Origin: Marchantia polymorpha subsp. ruderalis
Lineage: Eukaryota; Streptophyta; Marchantiopsida; Marchantiales; Marchantiaceae
NCBI GenBank assembly: GCA_037833965.1
Contig: AP031356.1
Coordinates: forward strand, 10,438,501-10,502,500
Length of the DNA stretch: 64,000 bases
Direction: 5' to 3'
Part shown: positions 10,937 to 22,600 of the stretch, piece by piece
Layout: every line of letters begins with the position of its first letter
Numbering within the stretch: position 1 is the stretch's first letter
Made by a program: the position numbers and the translations under genes
The notes under the pieces: model-generated
The model's database searches: none
Seen by the model: only the letters and a program-made list of their open reading frames with translations
What the model was told of the DNA's origin: nothing

Positions 10937-13591
10937 TCAGGTCAGTTTCTGACCTGTTTTCTGGTCATTCTTGTGGTATATGCACCAGAGTGTCATTTGC
11001 ATGATGCCAAAAGCGATTGAAGCTGCGTTAGGAATCTGCAGGAGCAACAATTGTGGGACTGTATCTGAGAATGATCGATCAGACGTAGGTGAGCAGATCT
11101 ATCTTATCACACGATGACAGTTCATGACTATTGTCTGTCACTGGAAATTAGACCTTGCATCCGAATATTAAACAGCACTGAACCAGAGACAAACTGAGTT
11201 TTCTTCCATCCTTGCTAAGCTCAAAGCAAATGGTATAATGGATGTAGCACTGGTGGGAAGGGCCAACGAGATTGTCTGTACAAGCGTTATGAAGAGCAAG
11301 AACTTACTATAATAAAAACATCCGCCGGCCAACAACCGTAGGCTGTCCATATGCTCCCATTCAAAAAAATCCATACAGATAGAAGTATGGGCAGATACTT
11401 GACGCTTTTCGTTCTGATCACCTCAGCCTAAGAATCGACCCATCAAGTTCATAAACGAGTTTCAGATTGTGTTCTGTGTTAGCAGTGCAGTACCCCTCAT
11501 GACGCAGACCTTATGCACTCTGCAACTCGTAGATAACTTTTATACCTCTAGCAGCTAAAGCGAATTGGCCTCGTCACTGTAAGTGGGCGGGTGGGGAAAT
11601 TTGAGGACTCTACCCAAGATGACATCTGCTTCTATTCCTTCTTGTATTCCTCCAGTGCAATAAGGTCTTTGACAAAAGCGACAGGCAGCAAATTGAAAGG
11701 GGCTACGAGGGCTACAGCAAATCGCGGACAAGATCTTACTCTCAACAGCAGAAAGTGTCATGCCTTGGTGCGTGTTTGTATGCTCTCAAACCGAAGTTTA
11801 TGAAGGGGAGAGGGAGGGGATACAAGTACCATGACAGTCAATGGAGCAAAAGACTGGAAGATGCCAATGATCACGCACACAGACCCAATCATTTTGGTCC
11901 GGATATTAGGCTCGTCGAGCTTTATCAGCGCAACGCACGTGATGATGACAAAAAGTATTGCACAGGCGACGATGAACGCCCACGTTCTTTTCTGCTTTGC
12001 GGGTAAACATAACAGTACAGCATTATCATGATCTGTATTCAGCAGCCAGTCAGCCGACCAGCCGAACTAACTTACTCTCTCTGAGTTCATATGACAGCAC
12101 ACAGCAATTAGGAGTGCCTGTAACTTACCCTGGATCCAAATGCGCAAGCTATTGCAATTTTGCATCAGAAGAGCACAAGACAAGCGTCAGCTCGGCTCTT
12201 GCCATGGAGACAAGACGTAGGCTATAAGAATTCACTTCTGTTCAGATAATCCCGGATTCAAGTCCAAATGCACTTGGATGGAGTCGGCTGGATTAGATCC
12301 GGTAATTAAAACGTGCATAAACCGAGCCCAGCTACGACAGAATTGTTTGATTTGGGAAAGGGCAAAGCCCCATCCTCTAAAACCACTTGTGCAGAGTCTG
12401 TGATACTGTGTGGGTCATTTAAGAACCAGGAGATGGCAGAAGAGAGAGAATGTTGAGCGTCAGGGAAGCTGCACGTTGTCAGTCCAGAGCAGCAGGTTTC
12501 ATACCTTAGCTGTTCCCGCGACGTAATACATGTAGATAGTGACATAGCAGAATTCCACCACGAGGCCAGCAGTATTGATACTGATGATAAGCGTCGCGTT
12601 CTTCACCGCGGGGAGCCCGTATATAATCCAGAAGGAACAATTGAGCACAGTGAGCACATAGGGTGCAGGCGTGAATTGGCCCACTTCCTTCGTTTTGAAG
12701 ATGTTCCAGAATGTGGGCCTGATTTCAGTCACAGATATATCAAGCACCCAGCTCGCTTTGTCAGAAAAAGACTGTGGCCAGAGGTCATCTATCCATCCAT
12801 CCATGCAGACACTGGACACATAATCAAGGTTCTTCTAGATCATGAATTTTGAACACCTGTCCAATTATTGAGTAGCGTTCTTTTGACAGTGGTTCGACCC
12901 CACTTCGTCACGTTCGTTATTGTCATTGCATTTTGACCTAGAACGAGATCGAAGGTGATCGACATGTGAGCTTGCTAATCTTGCTGTAAAATGAGTACAC
13001 AGCAACAGATGCTTGTATATCTTCCCGCACCCCAAAACCAATTTCACTTAGTTTCTGAATCGGCATTCTGGTTCGGATGTTGGTCTCATGAATTTTTCCC
13101 CTGCTCGTTCGACGCGAATTTTACAAGTACGATGGAAAGTAGGTTCTTACAATGGAGACAAAAACAGCAACATGGCGCATATATTTCCTGCAGGGAAAGA
13201 CAACAATTGCACGTATGAGTAGGTCCCATCGAGGTATTGACTTCTGGCAGGTCGATTTAATGCGTATGTTTTCATCTATGAGCAGATCGTCAACTTCTGG
13301 TCGACGATCCGAAGTAGGTAGAAATTATGAGATTAGCAAGCAGCCAACCCGTCGATAAAATCTACCCAGCGAAGGAGAAGGCTCAGTCTCTACAATACAG
13401 CCCGCGTCCTGAAGTATTCAAGGAGATCCTTGATCCAGCATGCTTCTGGATTCAGCTACCACACATTTGAGTGAATTGGAATACACGGGTTGGCTTAGAT
13501 GGACCGTAGAGATGAGAATCAAGTAGAGCGTCCATTCAATGGCCGTACCAAGGATTCCCACGACTGTGTTGAAAGTATGCTGGGCCGTCAT
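10937..13591 (-). CDS. SWEET: SWEET (MtN3/saliva) sugar transporter, five exons
   Basis: I assembled exons 13591-13485, 12718-12505, 11991-11830, 11421-11308 and 11035-10937. All introns are GT..AG, phases agree, and the sum is 231 codons plus TGA. SWEETs are seven-helix membrane proteins (two three-helix MtN3 units plus a linker helix) that move sugars down their gradient. Diagnostic segments in order: VVGILG (helix 1), PTFWNIFKTKEVGQFTPAPY, LNCSFWIIYGLP, then in the second unit IGSVCVII..FAPLTVM, VIRTKSVKYLPILLS, FLNGSIWTAYG and IPNAASIAFGIMQ. The conserved Asn of the second unit is present in IPNA. Exon 1 is the least certain: the donor at 13484 (GTATTC) restores the frame but gives a first helix about nine residues longer than usual. 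The start is ATG 13591-13589. The tail (YHKNDQKTGQKLT) is short. Substrate and membrane location cannot be inferred. Confidence 0.9.
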
Positions 13592-14529
13592 CCTTGAGGA
13601 CCTCCAATTATGAGCCAAATCTATTTAGTTCTGACGAGATCAGCTACGACAAAAGTCGAAAACCTCCATGGCAATGAATGGCGTGAACCCTGTTCGCTGG
13701 ATTTCCAAAGAACAGAATGTTTCGAGTTCGATCGAGTGATTCAAGCTACAGATTCAAACTGGACAGGACGAACCCCCTCATCCGCGCCATCGTGTGTGCC
13801 AGGGCGGCACTCCAAGATGGCTTCGGCTTGCAGCAAGGGCCAGCGCGCGGTTGCTCAGATGACCCGATTCAGCAGAGCATAGACCGCTCAGGGCAGATCG
13901 AGGTCGGAGGAGCGCATCAAACTACTCGCTCGATGGCTCGCTCGCTCGCTCGCTCGAGCCCTTCAACCCCCGCACAAGCCGGAAGGGAAATCGCGATCCG
14001 ATCGCGCTTCGAGGTCCCCCGTTCCGCAATCTCTGTCAAGGTGGGGAGGGGGAGCCCAGCAATTCAGACGGTCACGAATCGATCAATCCATCGATGCCGC
14101 AGCAAAAAGGAAGGAAGGAGGGCATGCCCAAAATGTGCTGGGGAAAAAATCGCGCGCGCGACAACCTCGACACCGCTTCGTCCATAGACAACAACCGCTG
14201 GAATCTCTCTGTGCGCATCGCTGGTGCATGGATTTGCCTGGCGCGCGGCGCTCGCGGCCTCTGGCGCTTTTCCTGCTCTGCGCCTTTTGGCTTGTTGCCC
14301 CCCTGTCCGCTTCTCCCTTGTTCTTCTAACGAGCGCCCATGGGTTCTTGTCTTCGCCTTCATCCTTCTGGAACGTGCCATACAGTACGTCTACTGTATTG
14401 TGGTGACAGGCAAGGACTGTACAGAATTTGACCTTTCTTCGCGGCCCCGATGCAACCGAAGCCCGGTACATACCGATGCCCCGACGAAGGATGTGACCTA
14501 GTGGGACGTATATTCTGATGCAATTTACG
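13592..14529 (-). promoter_or_regulatory. Upstream region of SWEET, with TCGC microsatellite
   Basis: This region lies immediately 5' of the SWEET start and is GC-rich, unlike the AT-rich DNA beyond 14.5 kb. It contains a GCTC/TCGC run at about 13930-13957. Overlapping frames on both strands at 13717-14501 have no recognisable product. It is best read as promoter and 5' UTR of SWEET; a divergent gene cannot be excluded. Confidence 0.35.
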
Positions 14530-14660
14530 GTGATACTAAAGGGGACTAAATTAACCTAAATTATTTTTTAATAAACTAAATTAATCTGAATTAACTTTTT
14601 TATAGACTAGATTATCTAAAATTAATATTTTTAGGAGACTAGATTAAGCACGTAGACGAG
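14530..14660. repeat. Degenerate AT-rich tandem repeat, ~32-bp unit
   Basis: About three and a half imperfect units, each beginning ACTAAATTAA or ACTAGATTA and continuing into a T-rich tail with TTTTTAATA or TTTTTATAG. The repeat marks an abrupt switch from GC-rich gene DNA to AT-rich DNA. Confidence 0.55.
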
Positions 14661-15924
14661 TGAGTAATATAACAATGTCTCCGTATCACTTAAAAGCTGT
14701 GATTCTAATTACTCAAATCCGCGAATGGAAGCGCTAACTCACGGCCGGGAGAAGGGTTGGTGCTTCGGGGATGCCAAAATGGGATATCTTTACGTCGAGA
14801 GTCCGGTACCTGTTCTCTATTTTTTTTTTTGGTTGGTCTCGAAGGGTAAGTGGTGTAGATCTGCAAATGTCCACTCTCATGGTTTAAAATAGGCCTGTTC
14901 AGATAGTCAACAAACTTTCGAGAAAACAAACCTTCTACCGAGATCAAGCATCCATATGTGGTACATACCATACTGTTTATTTTGATTCGATTATTCCATT
15001 TTTATAACTTTTTTATTTATGAATCCATAATTTTTTTTTAACACATTTCATGTTTTGATTCTTTCACAATCCACGGTAAAGAGTATAACTGATGTGAATG
15101 TTTTTTGTCTTAAAAATGTTTTGTGCGTGCATATAGCATATATTAATCGTAGTAATGGATAAGTAATTGACAACTGAATATTTTTTTGGATTCTTTTTGT
15201 GAGTTATCCTTTTCAAATTTTCTCATCATAAACCATTAGATTTTTGATTTCTAACAAAAAAGTTAGTGAAATTCATTAACTTAACACTACACTCCAGTTC
15301 GAAACTCAGGTATGATGTCATCATGTAAACATAAAACTGAACCCTTAACAATATTCTTTTAACTTTTAATATTCACTTTTAGAATCTTCAATTTTATGTT
15401 GTAATCATTCAGTATATTACATTATATTATTTAAGTGATCTGCATCAATTTTATTTAAAAAAAGAGATAATTTAAATTACGTACATATTTTTTAATATGT
15501 TTTTTATAAATTTAAAATGAATTTTTCAAAAAATCAATTAAAATTGATGCATCAGTCAATATCATCAATGCAATCTTGCAACTTTGAATTTGAACATCAA
15601 TTTTTTAATAAATAATTTGGAATAAAAAATAATGTAATTAAATCTATTTTCTTTTTAAAAAAGATGTGATTTTTAATGATAAAATATGATAATTAATTTT
15701 TCTATGATGCCCTTAAAATTAATCAAAAAAGCGATTAGATCTTGATTTAAGAATAAAATTTTAACCATAACAAAATGATCACAAATCATTGAGTTCTGTC
15801 AATTGTTTTTTCAACTTTTTGAATTTTAAACCATGTTGGTCAACTTCCTTATGTGTTTTTAATGGTGCAAAGATCCTCGTAAATCAACTAGTAATGTTTT
15901 ATATTGAACATACAATCTCTCTTG
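14661..15924. other. AT-rich intergenic DNA, no gene seen
   Basis: Strongly AT-rich with homopolymer A and T runs. One open frame (14705-14971, -) is relatively protein-like but I do not recognise it. No splice-supported gene or RNA gene is visible. Confidence 0.5.
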
Positions 15925-16146
15925 TGTTGAGGAAACTCCGGTTAAGGAGCAACCTCATGCTTTAGCTAATAATAGCTATGAGTATCGCTGGTGCTGGGGT
16001 ATTTATACCCCGGGGTTTGTGTATTTTTTTTCAGTAAAACTCTAACGCATATTTTTTGATGCACGTAGATTTCCTCGTGAGGGTGAATCATGTTACATCG
16101 TGTCTTGGCTTGGCTTGAGTGTGTTGTTGTGTTTTTTGGATTTACA
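15925..16146 (+). mobile_element. Relic copia-type LTR
   Basis: The segment begins TGTTGAGGAAACTCC and ends GGATTTACA, giving TG..CA ends. A near palindrome around a TATTTATA core (GGGGTATTTATACCCC, 15997-16012) looks like a promoter. It is directly followed by a degenerate primer-binding site. The left boundary is a guess, since no partner LTR or target duplication was found. Confidence 0.4.
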
Positions 16147-16148
16147 AT

Positions 16149-16160
16149 TAGTATCTGAGC
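16149..16160 (+). other. Degenerate tRNA-iMet primer-binding site
   Basis: TAGTATCTGAGC matches the plant copia primer site TGGTATCAGAGC at 10 of 12 positions and lies 2 nt after the CA end of the putative LTR at 16146. Both features support each other. Confidence 0.45.
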
Positions 16161-17110
16161 TAGGTTTGATTCAAAATTTTTCTAGTGAGGGTGGAAGGTT
16201 TGAGCTAAACTATCAAACGTCTACAAAACTTTTCTACTTTCTGGTTTTAGATCCTGGTTCAAGGTATTCATAATCTTCTTGGGAGAAAGTTCAATTTGAG
16301 TACAAGGAGTGTTGTTTGAGATTTTCAGCAAGAGAGTTTTTGAACTTGGGGCACGATCCTCTTCAGAAAATTGAACATGACGTTGAATAAACTAATTTTT
16401 TGCACAAAAAAATTGAGAGACACATTTGCATGCAGAGGATTTGACATAAATTATCCAGACCTTGACTCTGGATCGTTGATAAATGTTGAGGAGACGATGG
16501 GACCTTTGACGAGAAAGATCATCACAGAGCAATGTTCTCAGAGTTTGAGTGCATTGTTGTTGTGGATGCCTCCATGGGGGCTACAAAATAAGTATGTTGC
16601 CTCCTCTTTTGCATGAGAGTTCAAATACTGAAAGTTATTTCATCAGTCGTAGAGGGATATTTTTATACTCTTGTATGCATGATTGATAAGCTTCGATTTT
16701 TCCACACTGAGAGTTTTTCCTTCTTGCTTCTAGGGGCCAACTAAAAAAACGATGTCTTCTAAATTTGCAGACAAATTTTTGTCATTAACTAGAGTGTTTT
16801 GCCGGTTCCGCAGGGATGAATGGCTTCCTACAATCTCAAAGATGTGGCAACAATTTGAAGGGTTTATAATTTGAAGTGGGGTTTGAAGGCTATTGACAGC
16901 TTTTCAAGCATTGATATAACGTAAATAATGATGAGTAAAGAAGCAAAAGATGATGCAATATTGTGATGTACTTGCCTTAGTAATATGCTCACTGTGTACA
17001 TGCCTGAAGAAGTAGTTGTGGCTTTCATCGTAGTTTCATAGCTTGACTTCATGGTCTACACTAACATTGAACATACTAGTACCATATGAGACACCGTCAG
17101 TTATTACTCT
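16161..17110. other. Presumed copia internal remnant, no intact ORF
   Basis: This lies where a copia gag would be expected, but no gag or pol motif can be read. The longest frame, 16371-16616 (+, 81 codons), is unrecognised. If it belongs to the 15.9 kb relic, it is heavily decayed. Confidence 0.3.
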
Positions 17111-17395
17111 AGAATGTTATGACTACAACTTAGTTCTAATTAATTCTCGTGTAAAGAGGGAACTTTGTGTTAGGTTTTTATCTAGAATCTCCGGTGGAGT
17201 AATAATGTAGGTTATAGAGATTACTCCTTGATTGAAATTAACCTCAACAATCTCCTCTTTAATTCACATTAAGAAAAAAATATCCTCTATAATCTACATT
17301 AATACTCCGAGGTAAGTTCTAAACAAAAATCTAACACAAGGTTTTCTCTTTACACAAGAGTTAACTAGAACTAAGTCGTAGTCATAACATGAGAG
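17111..17395. repeat. Head-to-head copia LTR ends (imperfect inverted repeat)
   Basis: The + strand arm starting TGTTATGACTACAACTTAG (17114) recurs as its reverse complement ending CTAAGTCGTAGTCATAACA (about 17391). Each arm continues through TTCTCGTGTAAAG-like and TGTTAGRTTTTT-like blocks toward the centre. A related arm on the - strand occurs at about 62207-62310. The centre holds AATCTCCTCTTT, a purine tract on the - strand next to TGTTGAGG. Confidence 0.5.
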
Positions 17396-17467
17396 AGTAA
17401 TAACATAAAGAGTTAACTAGAACTTGCTAGCATAGAGGGAACGGAAACCTCGTAATCTATATAATTA

Positions 17468-18673
17468 CACCCTAACCTTGATAATGTCACACTTGTTAAT
17501 AGAATACCTTGATATTGTCACATAAAAATTTGAAACTGATTTCCCTAGTGTAAAACTCCCTCTTTAATATCACTATCACCCTTGATAATGTCACTATTTT
17601 TTTCCAAAATTTCTAGTGTAAGTGTGATAATATCAAATATGAATGATTATATGTGACAGTTGGACGTGTAGTATCATGAACCTCCCTAGTGATACAGTAA
17701 ATGAAATGCTACTTGCTTGTACGTGGACGAGGGGTTCAAGATGCAAGGAAGATGATTTCGCAATCGGCTATTGTGTTCAAGCTGAGAGGAAGATAAATTT
17801 GCGATGAGGGAGCGCAGCCCACGGCAGAGCTTGAAAGCGCTTAATCTATGCAGCCTGCAATCAGAAAAGCAATTTAAGTACGTAAATCTTTTATGTTCTG
17901 ATGGTCATTGTGTAGTTGGACTTGCAGTCATTAGTATCGTTCCTGCTGTAGAGCTTTCGTGGCTCGGATGCCCACGTTCTGAAGTGACCAAAGTTGTTGC
18001 CTACTTATGCTATTGACTAGGCACTACAAGTGTTCTACGATTTTCAACGCACTTCTCCTAAACTGCAGTTTTACATTAAGAGGAGAGAATTCCAGCTGGC
18101 TTACTCGAGAGTAGCAAGTTTCAATCGGGGAACGTCTGGGCTGCCAAAGCTAGGACGCTTTGAGAGAGCAAAAGACATTACAGTATCTTGTGGTGGCTTC
18201 GGTTTGGAAGATTTAAATGTTCAGCCTAATGTCATTTCTTCCTTTTTTGCTTGTAAGCTTCGGGTTGTCGATTCTCGCTGTGCATTTATGACATTCTTGA
18301 GACGTTTGTCAATGTACGATTTTTTGTAATTTTCCAAGGCTGTTGCCTTAGATAGATTTGAACATCAAACTGGTTCAATGACAATAGTGCATAAAAATCC
18401 ACAAGCAACTGCCGACAAGAAATACTTAGGATTTACATGTCCATTTCTTGTTCTGATTAGATATGTAGACAATTCGGATAACAGCCTTGCGCACTCACCA
18501 TCAGTGGTTGTTTGAATATCTTCATTTGTTATAATCTTTTTTTATATTATAATTTTATTTTGAGTTTTTACCTATTTTTTGATAATATCACATTATGCAC
18601 AAAATGTGACATTATCGAAAATGTCACACCGTTTTGGTGAAACGGAGGGTGTGATATTATCAAGGTTAGGGTG
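17468..18673. mobile_element. Terminal-inverted-repeat element flanked by TA
   Basis: The left end CACCCTAACCTTGATAATGT and the right end read on the other strand match over about 25 bp with one mismatch. Both ends abut TA (17466-17467 and 18674-18675), the target duplication of Tc1/mariner-type elements. Subterminal GATAATGTCAC motifs recur in both orientations near each end (17480-17640, 18577-18660). The interior has two short + frames (17804-18016, 18030-18329), but neither shows a DDE/D transposase motif that I can recognise. It is therefore probably a non-autonomous element with unrelated filler sequence. Confidence 0.65.
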
Positions 18674-18676
18674 TAC

Positions 18677-18681
18677 TCTAG
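18677..18681. repeat. Left target-site duplication of the element A array (TCTAG)
   Basis: TCTAG directly precedes the first base (TGTAATAACC) of the left LTR and is repeated at 62196-62200 directly after the last base of the right LTR. It defines the array as one insertion. Confidence 0.9.
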
Positions 18682-18782
18682 TGTAATAACCCACTAAAGG
18701 CTAAAACTGCAATATAGTGGTAGAAAGGTCGAACCCACAGGGACAGAGGAACACACAGGGTACAAAGTGTCACGTTTTAACA

Positions 18783-19545
18783 GACTATTGAGGAGTTTGA
18801 ATTCTCAGGCAACTGTCACTCCCAGAAATACTGCAAGTGTCCACTCGGAGCGCACTCGGAGGTCGCACAGTGCAGCGTAACACACACACACACACACACA
18901 CACCTGAAACTACAGAAACACAACCCAGAGATCCGTTAGGACCTCTACTCAAGATTTCAGGGGGAAAGTCTCTCGCGAGCACACTCGGCAAAGCTGCGGG
19001 CAGTGACTTCCAAATCCGGCTTTTACAACGCTTCCACTAGCTTGCTGCTAGTGTAGGAAACCCGGTTTGGACTACCTACTTCGGATCGAAGTCACTCATA
19101 CGCGGTGAACAACACTCTCAACTCACAAAACGCGCAGAGAACACAGGTCCGCACTGAAGGACTCACTGTGAAACATTCCAGTAACACAACAACAGTCTAT
19201 TGAAGAGTTTTAATTCTCAGGCACTTGTCATTCCCAGAAATACTACAGGGGTTACCCTCAAGGCACCTGCTGCAGCGTAACCTGAATTTACAACCAAGGC
19301 TTACACGAAGTAGCAAAACTTCACTTTGGCATTCAGGGGAAAAATCCCAAAGGAGTACAATCAGAAAGAAACACTCGAAGGTGTAGGGGCGAAACTGTTC
19401 AAGTATCTAACTAGTCACTGGCTCTGAGCATCGGCAGTCACCCGCAGGTACAGATCCGAACTACTCAAGTCTCTAACCAATGTACTAGCTCTGAACATTC
19501 GGCCGAAGGCCTTCAGCTACAAAATGCGGAACGCTAAGTTGTAAC
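18783..19545. repeat. Degenerate direct repeats within R-U5 of LTR 1
   Basis: The block around 18783-18840 (CTATTGAGGAGTTTGAATTC, then CCCAGAAATACTGCA) recurs at about 19197-19253 (CTATTGAAGAGTTTTAATTC, then CCCAGAAATACTACA), an offset of about 414 bp. A further pair, CAAGTATCTAACTAGTCACT...CTGAGCATCGG and CAAGTCTCTAACCAATGTAC...CTGAACATTCGG, lies near 19400-19500. The same layout recurs in the other LTR copies. Confidence 0.7.
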
Positions 19546-19629
19546 TCCTCGTGCGTGGTGACAGAACTCAAGGACACAAACACGCAAAGGAAATGGGTTC
19601 CTGATCTGCACTTCTGATGGGAAAGAACC

Positions 19630-19646
19630 CCAGGCAAAACGCCTGG
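19630..19646 (-). promoter_or_regulatory. Hairpin next to LTR TATA box
   Basis: CCAGGC-AAAAC-GCCTGG forms a 6-bp stem with a 5-nt loop, 12 nt downstream of the TATA box on the sense strand. The diverged copy at 63452-63468 keeps the stem through a paired C-G to A-T change. Confidence 0.6.
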
Positions 19647-19650
19647 AACT

Positions 19651-19658
19651 ATTTTATA
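19651..19658 (-). promoter_or_regulatory. Element A LTR TATA box
   Basis: TATAAAAT on the - strand, preceded by GG. It lies downstream of the U3 ORF stop (19695) in the sense direction, so transcription of the next element starts after the ORF. The box is conserved as TATAAA in the diverged LTR (63475-63480). Confidence 0.7.
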
Positions 19659-19694
19659 CCTTCTAAGTCCTACCTAGCACTACACTGCACTACG

Positions 19695-22600
19695 CTACAC
19701 GCCTGCACGGAACCACGCTACACTACACTCCGCGGAACCTGTACTACGTCTCCTGCGCGGCCGACTGCCGCGCACTAACTCTCTACCCTGCCAATCTTCC
19801 GCTCGACTGCGCAGTCCCAACCTCTGCAACGCCGCGGACACCTCCCCCTCGAGGGCGGACATGGTATCCTGTGCCTTCGACAGAAAGGCATCGAGCTTCT
19901 TTGCTACCTTCCGCCGACTCCTACTGTCGCCTGACAACAACCCGGCTGCGCGCAATTCAAACTCACGCAGTGTGAGTTTCTCCTGCGCCTTCACTTCCCA
20001 GTGGGCGTAGCCCTTGAGACAGTGGGCGACTCGCCTCGCCGCCTCCACCTTCGTGCGATCCGCCTCCTTCCTGCGATCCTCTTCAATTATCACTAATTGC
20101 GATTCGGCTTCAGCACGTTGCGCTCTCAATTCGCCACACTCTGACTGTAACCTGCGGATTAATTCTTCATCCGCCTGCCGTGCGAGCTGACATTGTTCCA
20201 ACAACCGCGTCTGTCGCACGAGCTCCTCTGACAAAATCCGATTCTGGGCCTGCTCAGAAATGAGTGCTTCCTTGACCTTCACCTGCTCCTTGGTGAGCTC
20301 GCCCAGTTTCTCATCCTTCATCTTCTCGGTGTGCTTGTAGAATTTCTGATTAAGCTTGTACTGACCCCACAAGCACGCATGCTTCTCCTTCAATTCCTTC
20401 AACTCCTGGTCCACTCTAGCTAATAGCTTGCTGGTGTGGACTTTAGTGCGAGTCCGCCTGCGCACTAACTCAATATAAGATCCCGGCTGGAGTGGGTCGG
20501 CGTATTTATCGACCTTGCGATCCAAGTACCGCAGCAACGGAATCACCTGCTCAGAGAGCGCCGCCGCCGGCGCTCCAACAATTTCCTCCTCCTCCTCCTC
20601 GGTGTCTTCTGCTCCTGACATTTCTTCCGTGGAGCCTCCGTCGTCATCATCCGAGTGGAGAATTTCAGTCGCCATTGATTGCGTCGGCGACTGCCCCGAG
20701 TGGGGCTGCACGTCGTCGACGTGTGCTGCCTGCGAAGGCACGGCTGCAGCCTCGCTGCTCGTCGCCAAAATGTCTAAGGCGGAAGGCGAATGTACCCGAG
20801 CGGCATCCCCGTCGCTTGCTTGTTGATTGCCTACCGCGTCCTCTCTGTCTCCGTCGTCCGCCGCAGAAGGCGATTGAGCGGAGGGTGGCTGCGCGGGGTT
20901 GGATTGCGCATCGCGCATCGAGATTTCATCCCGCGGACAGTCACTCCGCTCCTCCGTCTGTTGCTGCTCCCTTGATCGGTCCGTGGGGGCTGTGCCCGGC
21001 CCGTGCGCAGGCGCATTTGCCGGCGCCTTGTCCACCGCAGGCGTAGCGCCGCGGACATCTATTGCCGAAGGCGACATGGCCGGGGGCCGCACGCCCGATG
21101 TTCCTTGGCCTATAGGCCCTACCGCCGAAGGCGCATCTATCGGCGGACTTCCCGCCGATGGTGCGGCCTCCGCACGCTCTCTGCTCGTATCTCCTCGGCT
21201 CGAAGGCCCTGGCGCCGAAGGCGCAAATTGCGGCGCGTGGTGCGCCGGAGGGTCTGGCCCCGAGGGCCGGTGTCTCGTAGGCGGTTCTTCCGCCGGCTCC
21301 TTCCCCTTCCTACGTTGGAACGGGGGTGATTCTTGCCTGTGCACAGGCGGCACGTGTGGAGGTGTCCTGTGCACAGGCGACCTGTGCACAGGTGAGCGCC
21401 TGTGCACAGGCGGACTGCTCCTTCCCACGCGTAAGCGTAGATCCACGTCCACTTGTGTTCGCCGGTCCGCGGAGGCTCGTCCGTCCGCGGAGGCTCGTCT
21501 GTGCGCAAACGGAACATCTGTCCGCATCGCACGTGGTAACTCCGGAGGCCCTTGGCCCGTAGGCGGCCTTTCTCCCGTCGAGGTTGCAGCGTGGCCCGTC
21601 GCTCCTGCGGTCGTCCGCGCTTCCTCATGCCTCTCTGGCGACGCACTTCCTATCTCCGTCGCAATTGTCGCCGTGTCCGCACTGTCAGCTGGTAACACCA
21701 GTCTGCGTGCCTTCTGCTTCGGCCGGCTGTATGGCTCGCACAGCGGCCGTGGTCGAATGGGAGCAGAGGGTTCTTGATGCTGCTCCTCTTCGGACTCTTC
21801 CCTCCATCGCCGCTTCCGCGGCACTCGTGCTGCAGGAGTGTGTCTCCCTTCGTCCCTCCGTCTTGATGGGGTAGAAGTCGGTGACTCCTCTGCATCAGTG
21901 TCGACCTCGTTCTCCCGCACATACTTCCCGGGATGGTCGATGGACAATGGCGGAAAATGTTCAAGCTCCGCCGCTGTCAAACAATTCCGCTGTCGATAAA
22001 AATTGATGAGGAAAGGAGAAAGATGGTTTAGAGTTCCCCCCTTCTCCTCAAACGCGTGCTGTCGCATCACCCTGTGCAGGATGCTCGCCCAGTGAATTGG
22101 AGTTCCCTCGATGACGCACTCCACAAAAGAGACCTGCCACAATGTGATGTAGCAGGCGCGGTGCGGCTGCAGTAATTGCATCAGCGCCGCGGACAAAGTC
22201 CGGCGAAATCGATCCTTGTAATCACGGGTCCTGTACCCATTCTTGGTAGACCTCCCGGTCTTGAACAGCTCCACAAATTGCGCCTCTTCTTGCTTGGTCA
22301 CCTTGATGCTCTCACTGTCGAAAAGGAGATGCCCTGGCATGCCAGCACATCTTCCCAACGCCTGCGCCCAATCTTGGACTGTCCACCGGTCAACATGCGG
22401 ACGCAATCCGCGCGAGGGTGGTCCCTGTGGCTCTAGCCACTCGCGCACCATATTCGCACAGATGTAATTCCATCCCCATAGCAAGAAATTGAGCTTTCTT
22501 GCTATTAAGCGCTCCTCAAAAGCGCGCAGCCCGTTCTGCGGTAGGCGAAGTGGCACCATCCGCAATCTGCTCGGTCTCGTCATTGCGTTCCTGGGGTTCG

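Noticed and set aside
11591..11803. + strand frame within the SWEET locus.
   Set aside because: It lies in the intron between SWEET exons 3 and 4 on the opposite strand and has no motif.
14705..14971. 88-codon - strand frame (contains HESGHLQIYTTYPSRPTKKK), suspected organelle-derived insertion.
   Set aside because: I could not match it to any organelle gene with confidence, and there are no flanking organelle motifs.
17804..18329. Two + strand frames inside the TIR element as a possible transposase.
   Set aside because: No DDE/D or helix-turn-helix signature is visible and the frames are short.
20492..21777. Long + strand open frames opposite the U3 ORF (up to 292 codons).
   Set aside because: They are shadows of the GC-rich, low-complexity coding strand; peptides are Ser/Arg/Gly strings without motifs.
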